Source: CAVLCC01 sp963624975
GTDB lineage: Bacteria; Actinomycetota; Coriobacteriia; Coriobacteriales; CADBOM01
Length of the DNA stretch: 11,031 nucleotides
Assembly: GCA_963624975.1 (NCBI GenBank)
Contig: CAVFRF010000066.1
Span: forward strand, 1 to 11,031
Reading direction: 5' to 3'
Both the position numbers and the translations under genes were made by a program. Positions 1-6,554 of this stretch are shown here, piece by piece (positions within the stretch are counted from its first letter, which is position 1; each line of letters begins with the position of its first letter). The notes below the pieces were generated by a model. The model was not told the origin of the DNA, searched no databases, and was given only the letters and a program-made list of their open reading frames with translations.

Positions 1-1736
1 GTCTGGCACCCATCTCCAAGCGCCCGCAGCTCTCCGACCTCGAGAATGCAATCAACTACCACGAGATATACGAGCAGCTGGACTCGCTGGCGCTGGCGGT
101 GTACGTGCCGTCGAGCTACCTGCTGCCCAGCCGCGTGGCCAAATACGCCGAGGATGGCAAGGGCAGCGGCAACAACCTCACGGCCGCGGGGCGCGAATCT
201 GGGCACCGGCGACTCATGGCCACCAACCTGCTCAAGCGCCTGGAAAGCTCGGTGCATTCGTTCAAGCTCACGCTCGAGCGCGTGCTCAAGCTCATCGAAG
301 GCTCGATCAAGTCTGTCGACGACTACTGCGCGGGCAGGTCGCCGAAGGCCTTCGCGAACGATGGAGAAACCGACGGCATGCTCGACCCCGACCTCGACCC
401 CGACGACGAGGGCACTTTCGAGGTGGGCGGCAAGAACAAGATCCTCATAGAGGACATGGACTACATTTCGTGGAAGCGCGACCTCGAGCGCGATGCCGAG
501 ACCGTTCGGCTGCTCATCTCGATGGTGGCCGACATCACCCCCGAACACGATTCGAAGCTGGTGGAGCTGTGCGAGCAGATCCGCGAGAAGGTGCAGCGGC
601 CCATCAATCCCGGCAACCGCAAGGTGCTGATCTTCACGGCCTTCGCGGACACGGCCGACTACCTCTACCGGAACGTCTCGGCATTCGCCAAACGCGAGCT
701 GGGGCTGCATACCGCCAAGGTCACCGGCAACGGCTGCGCCTGCACCGACGATGCCGTCGCCAAGCAGATGCAGGACATACTGGCGTGCTTCTCGCCGGTG
801 TCCAAGGAGCGCGAGCAGGTGGCGCCCGAGATGCTGGGGCACGATATCGACATCGTGATCGCCACCGACTGCATCTCCGAGGGGCAGAACCTGCAGGATT
901 GCGACTACCTGGTCAACTACGACATCCACTGGAACCCCGTGCGCATCGTGCAGCGTTTCGGGCGCATCGACCGCATCGGCTCGCAGAACAGCTGCATACA
1001 GCTGGTGAACTACTGGCCCGACGTGGAGCTGGACGAGTACATTCACCTCAAGGCCCGCTTGGAAGAGCGTATGCGCATAACGGTGATGACGTCCACAGGC
1101 GACGACGACTACATCAACGAGGACGAGAGCGGCGACTTGGAGTACCGCCGCCGCCAGCTGGAGCAGATGCTAAACGAGGTCGTGGACCTCGAGGACGTGA
1201 ACGGCGGGGTGTCGATCACCGACCTTGGCCTCAACGAGTTTCGCATGGACCTTGTGGAATACTACCGGCGCAATCCCGACATCGACAGGCTGCCTTCGGG
1301 CATCGATGCCGTGGTGGAGGGTGACGACCCGGGCGTGTTGTTCGTGCTGCGCAACGTGAACGCGGGGGTGAACCCCGAGGGCAGGAACCACCTGCACCCG
1401 TTCTACGTGGTGCACGTGGGTGCAGGTGGCGAAGTAGTGCGCGGCCACTTGGAACCCAAGGCGGTGCTGGACGGCATGCGCCTGATGTGCCGCGGCAAGA
1501 GCGAGCCCGATGCCAGGCTGTGCCGCGAGTTCAACCGCGAGACCAAGAACGGCCGCGACATGCGCCGCGCGGCGGGGCTTTTGAAGGACGCCGTGCGATC
1601 TATCGTCAGCTCCAAGGAGGAAAGCGACGTGGACAGCTTCTTCGGCGCTGGCACCACCAGCTTCCTGGAAAATGACATCGAGGGGCTGGACGACTTCGAG
1701 CTGGTGTGCTTCCTGGTGGTGAAGCCGCGATGCTAG
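1..1736 (+). CDS. SNF2/HepA-type helicase, C-terminal part (5' end outside window)
   Basis: The frame is open from the window edge (first whole codon at base 3) to a TAG at 1734-1736, giving 577 visible residues of a larger protein. Counting from that codon, the helicase C-terminal RecA-like domain begins near residue 206 (RKVLIFTAFADT). Motif V is at about 287-298 (ATDCISEGQNLQ) and motif VI at about 317-327 (QRFGRIDRIGS). This is the HepA/SNF2 pattern of a DNA-dependent ATPase that moves on duplex DNA. About 250 residues follow motif VI without a fold I recognise. An acidic stretch (DPDLDPDDEG) precedes the helicase domain. Walker A and B must lie upstream. Relatives next to DUF4391 and type III Mod/Res genes are often about 1,000 residues and can carry an N-terminal phospholipase-D-like nuclease domain; whether this one does cannot be seen. 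The end overlaps the next start by 7 bases, so it is the upstream part of the same operon. It is probably an accessory motor of the restriction system. Confidence 0.9.
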   Translation, partial: LAPISKRPQLSDLENAINYHEIYEQLDSLALAVYVPSSYLLPSRVAKYAEDGKGSGNNLTAAGRESGHRRLMATNLLKRLESSVHSFKLTLERVLKLIEGSIKSVDDYCAGRSPKAFANDGETDGMLDPDLDPDDEGTFEVGGKNKILIEDMDYISWKRDLERDAETVRLLISMVADITPEHDSKLVELCEQIREKVQRPINPGNRKVLIFTAFADTADYLYRNVSAFAKRELGLHTAKVTGNGCACTDDAVAKQMQDILACFSPVSKEREQVAPEMLGHDIDIVIATDCISEGQNLQDCDYLVNYDIHWNPVRIVQRFGRIDRIGSQNSCIQLVNYWPDVELDEYIHLKARLEERMRITVMTSTGDDDYINEDESGDLEYRRRQLEQMLNEVVDLEDVNGGVSITDLGLNEFRMDLVEYYRRNPDIDRLPSGIDAVVEGDDPGVLFVLRNVNAGVNPEGRNHLHPFYVVHVGAGGEVVRGHLEPKAVLDGMRLMCRGKSEPDARLCREFNRETKNGRDMRRAAGLLKDAVRSIVSSKEESDVDSFFGAGTTSFLENDIEGLDDFELVCFLVVKPRC

Positions 1737-2356
1737 GACTGCCCGGCACCACCGGGGTGAACGTGCGCATCCCCAAGGAGGCGTTCTACCGCAACCTGAA
1801 GATGAACGTGGCGTTGCGCGCTTCGTTCACCGACGACATAGACAGGATCGTGGTGCGCAATTCCATCAAGGACGGCACCATCAATGTCGCACCCGGCGAG
1901 CGCGTGACCGAGATAATGGTGCTGGAAGTGATGCTCAAGCGGCGCAGCATGCCGGAGGAAGTGCTGCGGGACATCGCCGCGCAGAATCCGCACAAGCTGG
2001 TGTTCGCATGCACGTTCGGCGACGAATGCGCGCTGGCGGTGATGCTCAAAGAGCTGGTGGTTGGCGAATGGCAGCCGCTTGAGCAGGCCGGCAGTGGCTT
2101 CGAGCTGCGCACCGAGAGCATCGACGCGGTGTGGGACTCGATGGCGTCGCAGATCGCGTATGGCGATGCTGGTGGGGAAGCCGAGACGGTGGAGCAACGC
2201 TACGCCAACGACGCGAAGCTTGCCGCCATGAAGGACGAGCTGGCAAAGCTGGAGGCGCGGCGCAAGAAGGAGAAGCAGTTCGCCAGGAAGAACGCGATGT
2301 TCGAGGAAGCGAAGAAACTGAAGGCGCGGATAGCGGCTTTCGAGGAAGGCAGATAG
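1730..2356 (+). CDS. DUF4391 domain-containing protein
   Basis: A 208-residue soluble protein beginning MLGLPGTTGVNVRIPKEAFY, which matches the usual DUF4391 opening (MLxLPxxTxxNxxIPKxxFY). A GTG start at 1706 is also in frame, but the family opening favours ATG 1730. That start overlaps the helicase stop by 7 bases, so translation is probably coupled; no strong Shine-Dalgarno sequence is visible. Residues 1 to about 150 form the conserved domain, including the typical GERVTEIMVLEV segment near 60. From about 155 to 208 the chain is rich in Lys, Glu and Ala in heptad-like order and should form a coiled coil. The biochemical role of DUF4391 is not known to me. Its repeated position between an SNF2 helicase and a type III methyltransferase suggests a structural or adaptor subunit, possibly binding a partner through the coiled coil. 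Family assignment is firm; function is open. Confidence 0.88.
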   Translation: MLGLPGTTGVNVRIPKEAFYRNLKMNVALRASFTDDIDRIVVRNSIKDGTINVAPGERVTEIMVLEVMLKRRSMPEEVLRDIAAQNPHKLVFACTFGDECALAVMLKELVVGEWQPLEQAGSGFELRTESIDAVWDSMASQIAYGDAGGEAETVEQRYANDAKLAAMKDELAKLEARRKKEKQFARKNAMFEEAKKLKARIAAFEEGR

Positions 2357-4252
2357 ATGGAGAAGTTGCAGTTGGGCACCCAGAACGGCACCAGCCAGAA
2401 CGTAGAGCGCCTGGGAGAGCTTTTCCCGCAGGTGGTGACCGAGGTGCAGGGCGAAGGCGGCGAAACCAAGCGCGCCGTCGACTTCGACGCGCTGCGCGAC
2501 CTGCTGGGCGACGTGGCCGAGGGGCAGCGCGAGCGCTACCAGTTCACCTGGCCCGGCAAAGCCGAGGCCAAGGCCGAGGCGCGTCGTCCCATCGCGAAGA
2601 CCATGCGCCCGCAGAAGGACAAGAGCGTGAACTGGGACACCACCCAGAACCTCTACATCGAGGGCGACAACCTGGACGCGCTGAAGATCTTGAAGGAGAC
2701 CTACGCCGGCCAGGTGAAGCTCATCTACATCGACCCGCCCTACAACACCGGCCACGACTTCGTCTACGACGACGACTTCGCAAAGACCCGCGGCGAGTAC
2801 GACGCCGAGAGCGGCGACTACGACGTGGACGGCGGCCGCCTAGTGGCCAACACCGAGGGCAACGGCCGCTTCCACAGCGACTGGTGCTCCATGATGTACC
2901 CGCGCCTGATGCTGGCCCGAGACCTGTTATCCGCCGATGGCGCCATCTTCATCAGCATCGATGACAATGAGTGTGCACAACTAAAACAAATATGTTCCGA
3001 GGTTTTTGGCAATTCAAATTTTGAAGGTCATATCCATTGGCGCAGACGACATAACCAGCCAAACGACAAAACGAAAATGCTCGGTTTGGTAGCAGAGCAT
3101 ATGCTTGTTTATGCGAAAGACAGCAAGGCTTTAAAGGCTGCCGGCGTAGGTAAGCTTGACCCGACTGCTGATTTTTCAAATCCGGACAATGATCCATTGG
3201 GTCCTTGGGCATCTAAGCCCTGGAAGGTTGGATCAGATCAATCTGGTAGTCGTTACGTTATTACCGCACCCGGTGGTGAAATGTTTGACGAGTCTTGGAT
3301 GGGCGAAGAGGCAACATACAAAAGGTTCTTGAATGAAGGAAGAATCTATTTTCCCAAAGATGGGCATGGCCTTCCGCGAAAGAAGTACTACCAATTCGAG
3401 CGCGAGGAGGAAGGCCAATGCGCCACTAATTGGTGGACTCACGAGCTTTTTGGTCACAACCAGGCAGGCAATGACTGTGTGACAGAGCTATTTGAAGGCA
3501 CAAAAAACGTTTTTAGCAATCCGAAACCCATTGAACTAATGCAAGGCGTTCTCAAAGTCGGAAATGTGAAAGACAATGATATCGTTCTTGATTTCTTCTC
3601 TGGGTCAGCTTCAATGGCTCATGCTGTGATGGCTCTGAATACCCAAGATGGTGCCAATCGTCATTTTGTTATGGTTCAAATCCCTCAGACTCTTGAAGAA
3701 AATGATCCTGGCTACGCTCTTGGATTTAGAGTGCTCACCGAGATCGGCGAGGAGCGCATCCGTCGTGCGGGTGCGAAGATTGCGGCTGAGGTGGAGGAAG
3801 CAAATCGTCAGCTGCAGCTCGGCGAAGAACCTAAACCCGTGCCTGACATCGGCTTCCGCGTGCTTGCAATCGATTCTTCCAACATGCGCGACACTTTAGC
3901 TACACCCGAGGAGACGACACAGGAGAGCCTGTTCGGCCTGGCGGACAACGTGAAAGACGGCCGCAGCGACATGGACCTGCTGTTCGAGGTGCTGCCCAAG
4001 TTCCGCATCCCGTACTCGGCGAGCATCGAGGAGGTCGAGCTGGGCGGCAAGCGCTGCTTCGACGTGAACGGCGGCCAGCTCATCGCCTGCTTCGACGCGC
4101 AGGTTGGCACCGCCACCATCGAGGAGATAGCCAAGCGAGAACCCGACTACGCCGTGATGCGCGACGCAAGCATGGCCGACGACGCCACCCAGGCCAACTT
4201 CGAGGAACTCTTCCGCACCTACAGCTCCGACACCGTCCGCCGCGTCATCTAG
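2357..4252 (+). CDS. mod: Type III restriction-modification DNA methyltransferase (Mod), adenine-N6, beta class
   Basis: A 631-residue S-adenosylmethionine-dependent methyltransferase. The catalytic motif IV is DPPY at residues 126-129, inside IYIDPPYNTG. The cofactor motif I is DFFSGSA at 412-418. The order DPPY, then recognition region, then FxGxG defines the beta class, to which type III Mod subunits belong; they methylate adenine at N6 on one strand. The target-recognition region should lie at about 215-395. The start follows the DUF4391 stop with no gap (TAGATG), with GAGGAAGG at 2342-2349 as ribosome binding site. Mod both protects host DNA and gives the Mod-Res complex its specificity, so it must pair with Res at 6398. 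Bases from about 2960 to 3730 (residues about 202-458) are much richer in A+T than the rest of the gene, indicating replacement of the specificity region. No frame breaks are seen and all key motifs are intact. Confidence 0.95.
   Translation: MEKLQLGTQNGTSQNVERLGELFPQVVTEVQGEGGETKRAVDFDALRDLLGDVAEGQRERYQFTWPGKAEAKAEARRPIAKTMRPQKDKSVNWDTTQNLYIEGDNLDALKILKETYAGQVKLIYIDPPYNTGHDFVYDDDFAKTRGEYDAESGDYDVDGGRLVANTEGNGRFHSDWCSMMYPRLMLARDLLSADGAIFISIDDNECAQLKQICSEVFGNSNFEGHIHWRRRHNQPNDKTKMLGLVAEHMLVYAKDSKALKAAGVGKLDPTADFSNPDNDPLGPWASKPWKVGSDQSGSRYVITAPGGEMFDESWMGEEATYKRFLNEGRIYFPKDGHGLPRKKYYQFEREEEGQCATNWWTHELFGHNQAGNDCVTELFEGTKNVFSNPKPIELMQGVLKVGNVKDNDIVLDFFSGSASMAHAVMALNTQDGANRHFVMVQIPQTLEENDPGYALGFRVLTEIGEERIRRAGAKIAAEVEEANRQLQLGEEPKPVPDIGFRVLAIDSSNMRDTLATPEETTQESLFGLADNVKDGRSDMDLLFEVLPKFRIPYSASIEEVELGGKRCFDVNGGQLIACFDAQVGTATIEEIAKREPDYAVMRDASMADDATQANFEELFRTYSSDTVRRVI
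2960..3730 (+). other. Low-G+C mosaic segment covering the Mod target-recognition region
   Basis: Hand counts of 60-base lines give 39/60 G+C at 2761-2820, 26/60 at 3001-3060 and 24/60 at 3541-3600. The change at the 5' side is abrupt near 2960; the 3' side recovers near 3730, with a mixed stretch to about 3900. Codon choice changes with it: AAA, AAT, TTT and GAA replace the G/C-ending codons used on either side. The segment encodes residues about 202-458, spanning the whole expected recognition region and motif I. Recombinational exchange of this region is well known for type III mod genes and changes the methylated site. The donor is not identifiable from sequence alone. Confidence 0.75.
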
Positions 4253-4260
4253 GAGGCCTT

Positions 4261-4793
4261 ATGCAAGACCCAGCCAAAAACGATGCGATAATTTCGACAA
4301 CGGCGTTGTCAGAAACTGTGCCGTCCGATTTCTACAATCGCATTAGCGATATTCTGCAGCAAGCCCGCGGGCGAGCTTATTCCGCCGTGAACTATTCCAT
4401 GGTGTTGGCCTATTGGGAGATAGGAAAAACATTGTGGAAGAGCAGGGCGGCAAGGATCGCGCAGAATACGGTAAGACGCTTGTTGAGGAGCTTTCGCAGC
4501 GTCTGACAAAGGATTTCGGTCGCGGTTTCGACAAGCGAAATCTTTGGAACATGCGCAAGTTCTATCTGTCGTTTCAAAAAGTGAACGCACTGCGTTCAGA
4601 ATTGACCTGGACGCATTATCGAATGTTGTTACGCGTGGAAAACGAGGACGCCCGCATTTGGTACATGAACGAGGCCGCCAACGAGCACTGGTCCACGCGT
4701 CAGCTCGATCGCCAGATTCAAGAAACGCGCCGCGAATTTGAGCTTAGCAGTGTTGAAAGCGAACATGCTGCAGATGAGGGCGGTGCCGAGTAG
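4261..4793 (+). pseudogene. DUF1016 (YhcG-like) N-terminal domain gene, frameshifted and lacking the nuclease domain
   Basis: AGGAGG at 4251-4256, overlapping the mod stop, precedes ATG 4261. The first frame reads FYNRISDILQQARGRAY and then VNYSMVLAYWEIGK, the typical DUF1016 opening, but runs to an unrelated tail and a stop at 4506. The family sequence resumes in the next frame as NIVEEQGGKDRAEYGKTLVE, then NLWNMRKFYLSF, ELTWTHYRMLL and WSTRQLDRQI, ending at TAG 4791-4793. The switch falls in the five A's at 4425-4429; a sixth A would restore one 177-codon frame reading IGKNIVEEQ. Full-length DUF1016 proteins are about 340-380 residues with a C-terminal PD-(D/E)XK nuclease domain, which is absent here. 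The gene may be decaying, switched off by slippage, or affected by a sequencing error. G+C is lower than in mod's flanks (28/60 at 4261-4320). Its stop directly abuts the res-like ATG at 4794, which suggests the original order mod, DUF1016N, res. Confidence 0.8.
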
Positions 4794-4950
4794 ATGCAGT
4801 TCAAGTTCAAAGTTCAGCAGTATCAGACCGACGCGGCGGATGCCGTTTGCGATGTGTTCGAAGGGCAGCCCAACCAGGGGGCGGCTGCGTACCTGCGCGA
4901 CCTCGGGCGCATGCAGACGCGCGACCATGGGCCGGCATCGCTGTTCGCCT
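4792..4950 (+). repeat. 159-base direct repeat, left copy
   Basis: Exactly identical to 6396-6554 (offset 1604 bases). It starts 2 bases before the ATG of the res fragment and ends within codon 53. Base composition is that of the res gene, not of the low-G+C cassette that follows, so the res gene is the source of the duplicated sequence. Confidence 0.97.
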
Positions 4951-4967
4951 ATCGGTCTATGTGTTAA
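4794..4967 (+). pseudogene. Truncated duplicate of the res 5' end (57 codons)
   Basis: The first 52 codons are identical, base for base, to the start of the full res gene at 6398. After base 4950 the sequence departs; five unrelated codons (YRSMC) lead to TAA at 4965-4967. No helicase motif is included, since Walker A of Res is at residue 108. The ATG directly follows the stop of the DUF1016 gene (TAGATG), so a short peptide could still be made by coupled translation, but it cannot have restriction activity. It is best read as the left-hand remnant of the res gene interrupted or displaced by the downstream cassette. Confidence 0.92.
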
Positions 4968-4972
4968 CAAGA

Positions 4973-5000
4973 TTGGCAGATTTCTGCGCAATTGAATCAT
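4973..5000 (+). promoter_or_regulatory. Possible promoter of the AlbA_2-type gene
   Basis: TTGGCA at 4973-4978, one change from the -35 consensus, is followed after 16 bases by AATCAT at 4995-5000, a 4/6 match to the -10 consensus. Transcription would start near 5007, inside the inverted repeat at 5002-5053. A second candidate -10, TATTAT at 5022-5027, lies in the spacer of that repeat but has no good -35. Either promoter would be covered by a protein bound to the repeat. Prediction by eye only. Confidence 0.35.
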
Positions 5001-5001
5001 G

Positions 5002-5053
5002 TTTCTAACATTTGCTAACAGTATTATGTTAGAATGTTAGCAAATGTTAGAAA
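5002..5053. promoter_or_regulatory. Operator-like 19-base perfect inverted repeat with five TGTTAG half-sites
   Basis: The arms 5002-5020 (TTTCTAACATTTGCTAACA) and 5035-5053 are perfect reverse complements separated by 14 bases. Within them CTAACA begins at 5005 and 5015, and TGTTAG at 5027, 5035 and 5045. The 10-base spacing inside each arm would put half-sites on one face of the helix. A further palindrome, TGTTAACA, is at 4962-4969. The array ends directly against the ribosome binding site AGGAGG (5054-5059) of the next gene, whose product has a C-terminal winged helix, so autoregulation is the simplest reading. No T-run follows, so a Rho-independent terminator is unlikely; in read-through RNA it could form a hairpin next to the ribosome binding site. 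Confidence 0.7.
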
Positions 5054-5064
5054 AGGAGGACTCC

Positions 5065-6363
5065 ATGAAGCTTGATTCCTTCGAAGGTGAGCATGTCGAA
5101 TTCAAAGAATCGGTGAATGACAGCACCGTCAAGACCATTGCTGCCTTCGCGAATAGCGATGGGGGAAGGGTTTACATCGGAGTTTCAGATGACGGCGAGA
5201 TATTAGGGGTAGAAAACGTCGACGACGAATTGCTCAAGCTTACAAACAAGATGCATAGCAACATCAGACCCGATGTTCCCATGATGGTCACCACCGACGT
5301 CGAAACATTTGGAGACAAGAAACTCATCGTAGTGACGGTCAACAGGGGTTCTAAGCGCCCATACTATCTAGCTTCGAAGGGGCTCAGGCCGGAAGGCGTG
5401 TACGTACGATCCGGTGCTTCGAGCATTCCGTCGAGCGACACGGCTATTCTTCAGATGATTCAGGAGAGTGCTGTCGATTCATTTGAGACGCGTCTTTCCA
5501 TGGAACAGAACCTTTCATTCGAGTTTGCTAAGTCTTATTTTGCCGAATCCGGGTTCGAGCTGTCCGATGCTGAGATGCGAACGCTCGGCATGTTGACGGC
5601 GGAGGGATTTACCAATCTTGCTCTGCTTCTATCGGACCAGTGCCCATCCTTCGTCAAGGCAGCATCATTCAACGATGATACGCGTGACGTGTTCCTGGAG
5701 AGGCGGGAATTTTCTGGGTCTATCTTGAGCCAGCTCGAGGATGCCTATGGGTTTTTGGTTTTGCACGACAAGTTCAAGACCGAATATGAGGGGCTGCGTC
5801 GCATCGACTATGACGATTATCCGAAACAGGCGCTTCGCGAGGCAATCGCCAACGCTATCGCGCATCGCGAGTACGCGCTTTCCGGTCCGACGCTGGTGAA
5901 CGTCATGCCGTCGCTCGTGGAGATAACATCTCTAGGGGGGCTCGTTCCCGGCATCACAAAGGAGGATCTAGAAGCAAATATCTCGATGCCTCGTAACAAA
6001 TTGCTGGCCGCGCTTATGTACCGACTAGGCATTATCGAGGCGTGGGGAACGGGAATCGGGCGCATGCGCTCTTCCTACGATGATACAGGCCTCGATGTGG
6101 AGATTACGATAACTCCCAACACATTCACTGTGAGACTTCCGAACAGAAACGCGGTGAAAATAGCCTCGAAGCAGGTCACCGATCAGGACGCAGTGCTCGA
6201 GGCGATCAAAGATGGCTGCAGCACTCGTGCGGAGATACAGGGACATGCGGGTTTTTCTCAATCGAAGACGATAGGGCTGCTTAAGAAGATGGTGGACAGC
6301 GGCGTGTTGGATAAAGAAGGCAAATCGCGGAATACGCACTACGTACGGTCCGGAGACCGATGA
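5065..6363 (+). CDS. AlbA_2 / Schlafen-like ATP-binding protein with C-terminal winged helix (putative regulator)
   Basis: A 432-residue protein. Residues about 5-120 are the AlbA_2 (Schlafen-like, AAA_4) domain, with the hallmark EHVEFKES, then AFANSDGGRVYIGVSDDG and EGVYVRSGASS. Residues about 255-345 match the RecG-like HATPase_c_4 region: ALREAIANAIAHREYAL at 256-271 and WGTGIGRM at 327-334. Residues about 370-430 look like a winged helix (TRAEIQGHAGFSQSKTIGLLKKM). Such proteins are usually annotated as ATP-binding proteins or transcriptional regulators; few have been studied. ATG 5065 is chosen over in-frame ATG 5044 because AGGAGG lies 5 bases upstream of 5065, and 5044 sits inside the operator repeat. 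The base composition is foreign to the operon (28/60 G+C at 5221-5280). It lies between two copies of the res 5' end and immediately precedes full-length res, suggesting that it controls or modifies restriction. That role is inferred from position and the winged helix only. Confidence 0.88.
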   Translation: MKLDSFEGEHVEFKESVNDSTVKTIAAFANSDGGRVYIGVSDDGEILGVENVDDELLKLTNKMHSNIRPDVPMMVTTDVETFGDKKLIVVTVNRGSKRPYYLASKGLRPEGVYVRSGASSIPSSDTAILQMIQESAVDSFETRLSMEQNLSFEFAKSYFAESGFELSDAEMRTLGMLTAEGFTNLALLLSDQCPSFVKAASFNDDTRDVFLERREFSGSILSQLEDAYGFLVLHDKFKTEYEGLRRIDYDDYPKQALREAIANAIAHREYALSGPTLVNVMPSLVEITSLGGLVPGITKEDLEANISMPRNKLLAALMYRLGIIEAWGTGIGRMRSSYDDTGLDVEITITPNTFTVRLPNRNAVKIASKQVTDQDAVLEAIKDGCSTRAEIQGHAGFSQSKTIGLLKKMVDSGVLDKEGKSRNTHYVRSGDR

Positions 6364-6395
6364 TGCATTCTCGAATGCAGGGTGATGCGGAGTAA
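6363..6395 (+). CDS. Possible 10-codon leader ORF coupling the ATP-binding gene to res
   Basis: ATG 6363 overlaps the preceding TGA by one base (TGATG). The frame reads MHSRMQGDAE and stops at TAA 6393-6395, two bases before the res ATG. A ribosome ending the upstream gene could restart here and finish beside the res start. The tail QGDAE resembles the tail GGAE of the DUF1016 gene, which likewise ends at the res-type ATG, so this may be a relic of another gene end rather than a functional leader. GGAG at 6389-6392 inside it is the likely ribosome binding site of res. Confidence 0.25.
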   Translation: MHSRMQGDAE

Positions 6396-6554
6396 AGATG
6401 CAGTTCAAGTTCAAAGTTCAGCAGTATCAGACCGACGCGGCGGATGCCGTTTGCGATGTGTTCGAAGGGCAGCCCAACCAGGGGGCGGCTGCGTACCTGC
6501 GCGACCTCGGGCGCATGCAGACGCGCGACCATGGGCCGGCATCGCTGTTCGCCT
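6396..6554 (+). repeat. 159-base direct repeat, right copy (5' end of functional res)
   Basis: Identical in all 159 bases to 4792-4950. Here it forms the true start of the full-length res gene and continues without change of frame or composition. The complete lack of substitutions implies either a recent duplication or homogenisation by gene conversion. Confidence 0.97.

Noticed and set aside
1706..1729. GTG start for DUF4391 eight codons upstream
   Set aside because: Family members start at the MLxLP motif, which is at ATG 1730.
1733..2755. 340-codon open frame on the minus strand
   Set aside because: It lies wholly opposite DUF4391 and mod, is rich in His, Leu and Arg as expected from the complement of high-G+C codons, and matches no family I know.
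4738..4995. 85-codon open frame crossing the left repeat junction
   Set aside because: It is out of frame with both the DUF1016 gene and the res stub and has no family resemblance.
5002..5053. Inverted repeat as a Rho-independent terminator
   Set aside because: The arms are A+T-rich, no T-run follows, and a strong ribosome binding site and start codon lie immediately downstream.
5044..5064. Earlier ATG for the AlbA_2-type protein, adding seven residues
   Set aside because: It lies inside the operator repeat with no ribosome binding site, whereas ATG 5065 has AGGAGG five bases upstream and opens with the conserved domain.
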